Shown here piece after piece: positions 5,543 through 11,646 of a DNA stretch of 11,646 bases. This DNA comes from an uncultured Eubacteriales bacterium (GTDB lineage Bacteria > Bacillota_A > Clostridia > Oscillospirales > Oscillospiraceae): the NCBI GenBank assembly GCA_949742895.1, contig CATJRT010000158.1, forward strand, positions 1-11,646, given 5' to 3'. Each line of letters opens with the position of its first letter. Position 1 is the first letter of the stretch. The notes below the pieces were generated by a model. That model saw only the letters and a program-made list of their open reading frames with translations, searched no databases and was not told the origin of the DNA. The translations under genes and the position numbers were made by a program.

Positions 5543-5618
5543 TTATTTTCGGATTTGGAGGGGATAATGGAAAGAGGAATGAACGGATATACAAACCTGA
5601 ATGAAATGAGGAAAAGAG

Positions 5619-7250
5619 ATGACGATTGCGCAACTGGTTATGTTTATGGTGCGGCTCTTGGCCGGTACAGGAGTATTTTTGGCGGGAGTCCATCTGCTGA
5701 CAGCCAACATCGAGCAGCTCGCCACAGGGAAAATCAAGGCGCTGTTCGGCCGGACTGCCGACAAGCGGCTGGTGAACGTAGGGGTGGGCGCGGCGGCCAC
5801 CGCCCTGATCCAAAGCTCCAGCGTCACCACAGTACTCATTGTGGGCTTTGTCAACGTGGGGGTAATGAATCTGCACCAGGCTGCGGCCATGATTATGGGA
5901 GCCAATATTGGCACCACTGTTACCGCCCATATTGCCGCCCTCAGCGCTTTCCCCGTCACAACCTATATCCAGGTTCTGGTGTTTATTGGCATTATGATGA
6001 GCATGGCTGGCAAAACGGACGGACTGAAGAAAACCGGCCTGATTCTCACGGGGCTGGGGCTGATTTTCATTGGTCTGGCGCTGATGTCCGACGCCATTAA
6101 GGCCAACCGGGATGCGATCCAGAGCATATTCGAAACGGTAACCAATCCTGCGCTGCTGTTTGCTGCCGGCATCCTCATCACTGCCCTGATCCAGTCCAGC
6201 TCCGCTACCACGTCGGTCATTATTGCTATGTCGGTAGCCGGACTGACCATCGGCAGCGGCGGCAACGAGGTGCTGTATATTGTTCTGGGCACCAACATCG
6301 GTTCCTGCGCCACCGCCATCATGTCCTCAGCCACTGCCGGGGCCAACGCCCGGCGGGCGGGCCTCATCCACCTGATGTTCAACACCTTCGGCTCGGTAAT
6401 TTTCTTTATCCTGCTGCTGTGCTGGCCCGGCTTCATGAACGCCACCTTCCGGCAGTGGTTCCCGGAAACCGCTACGCAAATCGCCATGTTCCATACCTTT
6501 TTCAATGTTTCCTGTACGGTGATATTCCTCCCCTTCTGCGACGGGTTTGTGAAGTTATCCCGGCGGCTGGTCCGGGACAAGGGAACGGCGGAGCCGGCCA
6601 CCTTTCTGGACGAACGTATGCTGGCTTCTCCGTCTCTTGCGGTCGCCCAGCTGGAGAAGGAAAGGCTCCGGCTGTCCGACGCCGCCATGGATGCCTTCCG
6701 CACAGCCTACCGCTCCTTTGAGCGGCAGGATAAGGGACTGATTGGTCCGGCCCAGGAACAGATCGAACGGGCGGACGCCATATACCACGCTATGGTCAAC
6801 TACCTGGTCCGGCTGTCCGCACAGAGCACGCTGGCCGAGGAGCGGAGCATTTCCAACCTCCACAGTAGTGTAGGGGATGTGATGAGAATCGCGGAAATCG
6901 CGGACAACTTTACCAAGTACACTAAAAGTACCGTCAAAAACGGACTGGAGTTCTCCGAAGGGGTGATGGCGGAGGTCAATGGGATGGCAGAACGGGTGGA
7001 GGCGCTGTATGCCCTCACCAGGCAGGCGGTGGAGGAAAAGGACCCGGCGCTGCTGCCCCGTATTGACGCGGTGGAGGAGAGCATTGACGACGCCCGCAAG
7101 AGGCTGATCGACAGCCACATCCGTCGGCTGAACGCCGGGGCGTGCAAGCCGGAGTGCAGCGGTGTGTTTGTCAACTTGGTGTCCAACCTGGAGCGTCTGG
7201 GCGACCACCTGACCTATATCGTCTATACCATTCTGGACCGGGCTGTCTGA
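5619..7250 (+). CDS. Na+/phosphate cotransporter family protein with PhoU-like domain
   Basis: A 543-residue membrane protein of the Na/Pi-cotransporter (NptA/YjbB, PF02690-type) family. Two inverted-topology repeats are visible, each with the family's QSSS signature: QSSSVTT (65-71) and QSSSATT (192-198), followed by GANIGTT (about 94-100) and GTNIGSC. About eight or more hydrophobic segments fill residues 1-320. From about 345 to the end the protein is soluble and helical with PhoU-like features (SISNLHSSVGDVMRIAEIADNFTKY), as is common in bacterial members. Such proteins move phosphate with sodium; YjbB of E. coli is linked to phosphate export, so direction is uncertain. The ATG at 5619 is supported by TGAGGA (5607-5612) and by an in-frame stop just upstream at 5607. 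The gene is the first one after the Mn-type riboswitch, so manganese control of a phosphate transporter is the natural inference. feoA follows after 125 bases with no strong terminator between. Confidence 0.93.
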   Translation: MTIAQLVMFMVRLLAGTGVFLAGVHLLTANIEQLATGKIKALFGRTADKRLVNVGVGAAATALIQSSSVTTVLIVGFVNVGVMNLHQAAAMIMGANIGTTVTAHIAALSAFPVTTYIQVLVFIGIMMSMAGKTDGLKKTGLILTGLGLIFIGLALMSDAIKANRDAIQSIFETVTNPALLFAAGILITALIQSSSATTSVIIAMSVAGLTIGSGGNEVLYIVLGTNIGSCATAIMSSATAGANARRAGLIHLMFNTFGSVIFFILLLCWPGFMNATFRQWFPETATQIAMFHTFFNVSCTVIFLPFCDGFVKLSRRLVRDKGTAEPATFLDERMLASPSLAVAQLEKERLRLSDAAMDAFRTAYRSFERQDKGLIGPAQEQIERADAIYHAMVNYLVRLSAQSTLAEERSISNLHSSVGDVMRIAEIADNFTKYTKSTVKNGLEFSEGVMAEVNGMAERVEALYALTRQAVEEKDPALLPRIDAVEESIDDARKRLIDSHIRRLNAGACKPECSGVFVNLVSNLERLGDHLTYIVYTILDRAV

Positions 7251-7321
7251 ATGGGGCAGTTGACGGTGTAAGGAGCAATAAAACGTCGAAGGGAGGCACG
7301 GCAGGGCATAGCCCGCCATAG

Positions 7322-7375
7322 GATAGATTGCAGTCCGTCCGCAGGACGGACCGCCTGGGAAAGGAGCAATCTATC
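7322..7375 (+). promoter_or_regulatory. Nested stem-loop enclosing the feoA ribosome site
   Basis: A perfect 10-base-pair outer stem, GATAGATTGC (7322-7331) with GCAATCTATC (7366-7375), ends on the base before the feoA ATG. Inside it is a perfect 8-base-pair hairpin, GTCCGTCC (7333-7340), loop GCA, GGACGGAC (7344-7351). The Shine-Dalgarno AAAGGAG (7360-7366) lies in the enclosed loop with its last G in the outer stem. Folding would hinder ribosome loading, so it is a candidate translational control element; this role is inferred. A weaker bulged hairpin lies just upstream (7300-7317). Confidence 0.65.
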
Positions 7376-7645
7376 ATGTATGAGACATTGTGTTTATCCG
7401 CTCTCCGGGAAGGGGAGAGCGCCTATGTGACACAGGTCAGCGCCGGTCCGGCCATGGAACGGCGGCTGACCGACCTGGGGCTGGTGCGGGGCACCCGTGT
7501 GACCTGTGTGCTGCGCAGTCCGGCGGGAGATCCCTGCGCCTATCTGATCCGGGGGGCTCTCATCGCCCTGCGCCGGACGGACGCCGACGGGGTGTCCCTG
7601 GAGCGGCAGACGGCCTGCGTGCCGGAGAGGGTGGTGGCCACATGA
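7376..7645 (+). CDS. feoA: Ferrous iron transport protein A
   Basis: An 89-residue cytoplasmic FeoA protein with an SH3-like fold, the small partner that supports FeoB-mediated Fe(II) uptake. The family pattern is clear: LSALREGESAYVTQV at the start, then RRLTDLGLVRGTRV, where the G(L/V)(V)xG turn is the hallmark, and AYLIRGALIALRRTDA near the end. The length is slightly above the usual 75-80. I chose the ATG at 7376 because AAAGGAG (7360-7366) precedes it and the family N-terminus begins there; the frame is open from 7328 but that part is the nested stem-loop. The stop codon overlaps the feoB start by four bases (ATGA, 7642-7645), so the two are translationally coupled. No separate promoter is convincing in the 125 bases after the phosphate transporter gene, so co-transcription with it is possible. 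Confidence 0.94.
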   Translation: MYETLCLSALREGESAYVTQVSAGPAMERRLTDLGLVRGTRVTCVLRSPAGDPCAYLIRGALIALRRTDADGVSLERQTACVPERVVAT

Positions 7646-9471
7646 ACGGGGAAGGTCCCTGCATTGCCCTGGCGGGAAACCCCAATGTGGGCAAGTCCAC
7701 TCTGTTCAACGCGCTGACTGGACTGCATCAGCACACAGGAAATTGGGCTGGGAAAACAGTTGCCACTGCCTGTGGGCAGTTCCGATGGGAGGGGACGGAC
7801 TACGAGGTGGTGGACCTGCCGGGTACTTATTCGCTGACGGCCCACTCCCAGGAGGAGGCGGTGGCCCGGGACTTTATCGAAAGCGGCCGGGCGGACGGGG
7901 TGGTGGTGGTGTGCGACGCCACCTGCCTGGAACGCAACCTCATTCTGGTACTCCAGGTGCTGGAGCTGACGGGGAAGGCGCTGGTGTGCGTCAACCTGAT
8001 GGACGAGGCCCGGCGGCTGGACGTCGAGGTGGACCTGTCCGCCCTGTCCCGGCGGTTGGGTGTGCCAGTGGTGGGTGTGTCCGCCGGACGGCAGGAAGGG
8101 CTGGATGATTTGCGGAACGCCATTGCAGAGCTGGCGCAGTCCGAAGCCGCCGCCGCCCCTGCTCAGGAGCCGGAACAGCGGGTGGGCTTGGCAGAACAGT
8201 ACGCCCAGCAGGTGGTGCGCAGCAAACAGGCAGACCGGCTGCACCGTCAGCGCAGGCTGGACCGTTTGCTAACTTCAAAAAGCACCGGCATCCCGCTCAT
8301 GCTCCTGTTGCTGGGTGTGGTGGTCTGGCTGACGGTGGCGGGGGCCAACGTGCCCTCCAACCTACTCACCGGCCTGTTTGTCTGGCTGGGCGGAGTGCTG
8401 GAGGGCTGGCTGGCCCTGGCCCCGGAGTGGCTACGGGGGCTGCTGCTGGACGGGGTGTACCGGGTGACCGCCTGGGTGGTGGCGGTGATGCTGCCCCCCA
8501 TGGCCATCTTTTTTCCCCTGTTCACCCTGCTGGAGGATTTAGGCTATCTACCCCGGGTGGCCTTCGTCATGGACCATGCCTTTCAGAAAGCCAAAGCCTG
8601 CGGCAAGCAGGCCCTCACCATGTGTATGTCTCTGGGCTGCAACGCCTGTGGCGTCACCGGCTGCCGCATCATCGACAGCCCCCGGGAGCGGCTCATCGCC
8701 ATCCTGACCTCCTCCCTGGTGCCCTGTAACGGAAAATTTCCCACCCTTATCGCCCTCATCACCTTGTTTTTTGTTGGCGGACGGGGTGGACTGCTGGCCT
8801 CGCTGGAGAGTGCGGCGCTGCTGTTGGGAACGCTGGTTTTAGGTGCTGCGGGGACGCTGGCCTGTTCCCGGCTGCTGTCCGCCACGGTGCTGAAAGGGAT
8901 GCCCTCCTCCTTTGCCCTGGAGCTGCCCCCCTTCCGCAAGCCCAGAGTGGGGCAGGTGGTGGTCCGCTCCATGCTGGACCGCACCCTGTTTGTGCTGGGC
9001 CGTGCGGCGGCGGTGGCTGCGCCCGCAGGGGCAGTGATCTGGCTGACGGCCAACGTGACTGTGGGCGGTGCCTCCCTGCTGGCCCACTGTACCGGATTTC
9101 TGGATCCCTTCGCCCGGTGGTTTGGGTTGGACGGAGTAATCCTTATGGCGTTTATCCTGGGCTGGCCCGCCAACGAGATTGTGATGCCGGTGATGCTTAT
9201 GGCATACCTGGCCACGGGGAGCTTGGTAGAGTTTGACGACCTCACCGCCCTGGGGCAGCTCCTCACCGGACATGGCTGGACATGGCTGACGGCTGTGTGT
9301 ACCATGCTGTTTTCCCTGTTTCACTGGCCCTGCTCCACCACCTGCCTGACCATCTACAGGGAGACGGGCAGCGTAAAGTGGACGGCGCTGTCTGCAGTCC
9401 TGCCCACGGCGCTGGGGCTGGGACTGTGCCTGTGTGTGACCCTGCTGGCCCAGTTGCTGGGGATGGCGTAA
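7642..9471 (+). CDS. feoB: Ferrous iron transport protein B (GTPase-permease)
   Basis: A 609-residue FeoB, the inner-membrane Fe(II) transporter with an N-terminal G-protein domain. The G motifs are complete: G1 GNPNVGKST (12-20), a G2 region NWAGKTV (34-40), G3 DLPG (58-61), G4 NLMD (118-121) and G5 SAG (147-149). After a short spacer domain the membrane part starts near residue 215. It contains gate-like motifs GCNACGVTGCR (about 331-341) and WPANEIVMP (about 506-514), and HWPCSTTC near 560. It is shorter than E. coli FeoB (about 770) and its gate motifs differ from the enterobacterial ones, but this form is familiar from clostridia. The ATG at 7642 overlaps the feoA stop; the open frame upstream to 7390 is out of frame with feoA and spurious. 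No feoC is seen. A bidirectional terminator follows after two bases. Confidence 0.96.
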   Translation: MNGEGPCIALAGNPNVGKSTLFNALTGLHQHTGNWAGKTVATACGQFRWEGTDYEVVDLPGTYSLTAHSQEEAVARDFIESGRADGVVVVCDATCLERNLILVLQVLELTGKALVCVNLMDEARRLDVEVDLSALSRRLGVPVVGVSAGRQEGLDDLRNAIAELAQSEAAAAPAQEPEQRVGLAEQYAQQVVRSKQADRLHRQRRLDRLLTSKSTGIPLMLLLLGVVVWLTVAGANVPSNLLTGLFVWLGGVLEGWLALAPEWLRGLLLDGVYRVTAWVVAVMLPPMAIFFPLFTLLEDLGYLPRVAFVMDHAFQKAKACGKQALTMCMSLGCNACGVTGCRIIDSPRERLIAILTSSLVPCNGKFPTLIALITLFFVGGRGGLLASLESAALLLGTLVLGAAGTLACSRLLSATVLKGMPSSFALELPPFRKPRVGQVVVRSMLDRTLFVLGRAAAVAAPAGAVIWLTANVTVGGASLLAHCTGFLDPFARWFGLDGVILMAFILGWPANEIVMPVMLMAYLATGSLVEFDDLTALGQLLTGHGWTWLTAVCTMLFSLFHWPCSTTCLTIYRETGSVKWTALSAVLPTALGLGLCLCVTLLAQLLGMA

Positions 9472-9473
9472 AA

Positions 9474-9503
9474 AAGGCCCGCCGGAGCGCACCGGCGGGC
9501 CTT
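9474..9503. terminator. Bidirectional terminator between convergent feoB and the ligase-like gene
   Basis: A perfect 12-base-pair GC-rich stem, AAGGCCCGCCGG (9474-9485) with CCGGCGGGCCTT (9492-9503), has a six-base loop. An A-run at 9470-9475 becomes a good T-run on the minus strand, so it is a strong terminator for the minus-strand gene ending at 9514. It is also close behind the feoB stop codon. Confidence 0.9.
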
Positions 9504-9513
9504 CAGCTTATTT

Positions 9514-10938
9514 TTACGCTTTTTTGAGTTCCAGATTCTGAGTTCGGTTAATCACCCACAGGTTAAAGCTGACCACCACCAAGAAGATGGACACGCCGGG
9601 AGAAACCAGGGCGTGGCCTGCAATCAGGGCAATGGCAAAGGCGGCCAGGGTGGTATACAGGTAGGTGCAGTATTGCAGATCGGCCAGCCGCTTCAGCGGA
9701 TGCCTGAGGAATTGAATGATGGCATATACGATGAACGCGAAGTAGGGCAGCACATAAATGGCGAAGCCCAGGATGCCGTGCCGGATGAGGATGGAAGGCG
9801 GGTCCATCTCGATCATATAGCTGATGTCCCGATTGTAAGCTGGGGTGTTGCGGTAGCCTATGCCCAAAAGCTTACCCACCGGCCCGCTGTCGATGAACAC
9901 CTGGACGCTGGGGGAGGCGGAGAACAGGCGGCGGCTGAGGATGGCGTCCAGCCGGCCAACCAGCTTGTTGTCCTTGATGAGCTGGCGCAGCCAGGTGTCT
10001 TCGCTGGCCTCCTTGATGGGACGGCTGCTCTCCCAGATATCAACGACGTCCTCGGAACTCTGCTGCTGGTAGGGGTCGTATACGTCGTTGATATACTGTT
10101 TGAGGGGAGAAGAGAGATAGATGCCCATGGTGGCTACGCACATGACCAGCAGGACAGCCACGCAGCACAGGTTGGCCACGGTGCGCTCCCGGTACAGGCC
10201 GAACAGCATCCACACCAACGCCGCAACGCAGAACACCAGGTTGAACAGGAACACGATCTTGGTGCCGATATAGTTGGCGGAAAACATTACCGAGGCCAGA
10301 GCCCACAGGATGAGCGGGACCTTCCACCACGTCTTTCTGGTGACGGCGGGGATCTGCTTTATGCAGTAGTAGACCACGAAGGGGCCAGCCAGCGCGATGA
10401 TACAGCCAGTCTCGTTGGCGGCGTAAAACCAGCCGTTGTAGCCGTAGCCGGAGTTGCCATAAGATTTGAAGCTGGTGTTGGTGATGAAGGCCAGCAGGAT
10501 GACGCCGCAGTAGATGGCCCCCGCCCAGGCGATGGAGCGGGTGGAGACGGTGTGGCCGTACTCCCTGTAAATTGTATACAGGAACACCAGCACAAAGGGT
10601 GTGTAGAAGGTCTTAACGCACTCCTGCAAATTGCGCAGGCACAGGCTCAGTCCGCCCAGAGAGAACATATAGCCCATGAACAGGACCAGATAGGCCACAA
10701 ATGCGCCCAACACAGCCAGACACAGCTTCTTTCCGGGGAACTGGCTGACAAACATCACATAGAGGAAGGCCAGCGCCATGAACAGCGAACGCACTACCAC
10801 GCCAGCGGTAATGGGGTGTCCGGCGGTGACGCCGAAGGCGGTGAGTATGTCCAGCAGGGGTTGGCAGACGATGTATAATCCTAAAATCAACGGGAGACGT
10901 TCCCGGGAAAACTGGCGCAGTCTGGCGAGCACGGGCAT
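9514..10938 (-). CDS. O-antigen ligase / polysaccharide polymerase-like membrane protein
   Basis: A 474-residue polytopic membrane protein with about ten or more hydrophobic segments and one large predicted extracytoplasmic loop (about 276-385) before the last membrane segments. This layout, the loop-end motif EMDPPSILIRHGILGF (387-402) and the final GHALVSPGVSIFLVVV (441-456) fit the O-antigen ligase / Wzy polymerase superfamily (PF13425/PF04932-like). Members join or polymerise lipid-linked sugar chains on the outer face of the membrane. In a Gram-positive host the product would be a cell-wall or capsular polysaccharide. The ATG is supported by AAAGGTG eight bases upstream (complement of about 10947-10953). 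The gene stands alone, with its own promoter (10984-11012) and terminator (9474-9503), and has no sugar-transferase neighbours in the window, so the substrate is unknown. Confidence 0.8.
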   Translation of the reverse strand: MPVLARLRQFSRERLPLILGLYIVCQPLLDILTAFGVTAGHPITAGVVVRSLFMALAFLYVMFVSQFPGKKLCLAVLGAFVAYLVLFMGYMFSLGGLSLCLRNLQECVKTFYTPFVLVFLYTIYREYGHTVSTRSIAWAGAIYCGVILLAFITNTSFKSYGNSGYGYNGWFYAANETGCIIALAGPFVVYYCIKQIPAVTRKTWWKVPLILWALASVMFSANYIGTKIVFLFNLVFCVAALVWMLFGLYRERTVANLCCVAVLLVMCVATMGIYLSSPLKQYINDVYDPYQQQSSEDVVDIWESSRPIKEASEDTWLRQLIKDNKLVGRLDAILSRRLFSASPSVQVFIDSGPVGKLLGIGYRNTPAYNRDISYMIEMDPPSILIRHGILGFAIYVLPYFAFIVYAIIQFLRHPLKRLADLQYCTYLYTTLAAFAIALIAGHALVSPGVSIFLVVVSFNLWVINRTQNLELKKA

Positions 10939-10983
10939 AGAATCAACACCTTTTTTTGGAATGATGTGGTCGAAGCCAAATTA

Positions 10984-11012
10984 AGTATAGTATAGGGTGG
11001 GCCAAAATGCAA
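10984..11012 (-). promoter_or_regulatory. Candidate promoter of the ligase-like gene
   Basis: On the minus strand: -35 TTGCAT (complement of 11007-11012), a 17-base spacer and -10 TATACT (complement of 10984-10989, five of six). It lies about 45 bases upstream of the start codon and downstream of the metK terminator, so the gene forms its own transcript. Confidence 0.65.
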
Positions 11013-11063
11013 CAAAAAATTACAGTCTTTAAGGCTTTTTTAAGAATTGGGTGGAAACAATAA

Positions 11064-11096
11064 AAGGGCCTCCGCAGTCATGCTGTGGAGGCCCTT
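11064..11096 (-). terminator. Intrinsic terminator after metK
   Basis: A 14-base-pair stem (11064-11077 with 11083-11096, one G-T wobble) and a five-base loop, about 20 bases after the metK stop codon. On the minus strand it is followed by TTTTATTGTTT, a usable T-run. Confidence 0.9.
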
Positions 11097-11116
11097 ATCA
11101 CTGCGTCCGGTTTGAT

Positions 11117-11646
<530 letters not shown>

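Noticed and set aside
7390..7641. Extension of feoB upstream through feoA in another frame
   Set aside because: The feoA frame is clearly the coding one there, and FeoB family N-termini begin just before the GNPNVGKS motif, matching the ATG at 7642.
9613..10878. A 421-codon open frame antisense to the ligase-like gene
   Set aside because: The composition is odd (many Gln, His, Gly, Asp), and it has no ribosome site or recognisable motif. The minus-strand frame encodes a coherent membrane protein.

Overview
The window reads as chromosomal DNA of a moderately GC-rich, Gram-positive-type anaerobe of the class Clostridia, most like the Oscillospiraceae (Flavonifractor/Oscillibacter group) of the gut. 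This rests on strong AGGAGG-type ribosome sites, GC-rich codon use with AT-rich spacers, a lipoprotein signal, an S-layer-homology protein and a clostridial-style FeoAB. The assignment is inference; no rRNA is present.

Layout, left to right: the 3' end of metG (methionyl-tRNA synthetase with a C-terminal tRNA-binding domain). A spacer with a promoter, an imperfect hairpin and a ~171-bp inverted-repeat element. A small lipoprotein gene with its own terminator. tatD. A cold-shock protein gene with a near-consensus promoter, a structured leader and a terminator. A convergent SLH/WG-repeat surface protein on the minus strand, whose leader carries three back-to-back perfect palindromes. A divergent regulatory region with a plus-strand promoter, a candidate yybP-ykoY (manganese) riboswitch and its terminator, followed by a second ~162-bp inverted-repeat element related to the first. 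A Na+/phosphate-cotransporter-family protein with a PhoU-like tail. feoA and feoB (ferrous iron uptake) with a nested stem-loop ending at the feoA start codon. A shared bidirectional terminator. On the minus strand, an O-antigen-ligase/polymerase-like membrane protein with its promoter, and the 3' part of metK behind its own terminator.

The most interesting part is 5215-7375. A manganese-type riboswitch sits directly upstream of a phosphate transporter family gene and then feoAB, so Mn, phosphate and Fe(II) handling may be linked here. A MITE-like element appears to have inserted between the riboswitch terminator and the gene it would control. The same element family, recognised by a centrally placed 26-nt core matching at 23 of 26 positions plus similar terminal inverted repeats, is also present at 1032-1202. 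There it helps explain why the commonly adjacent genes metG and tatD are separated. All other genes look like ordinary housekeeping or surface genes.
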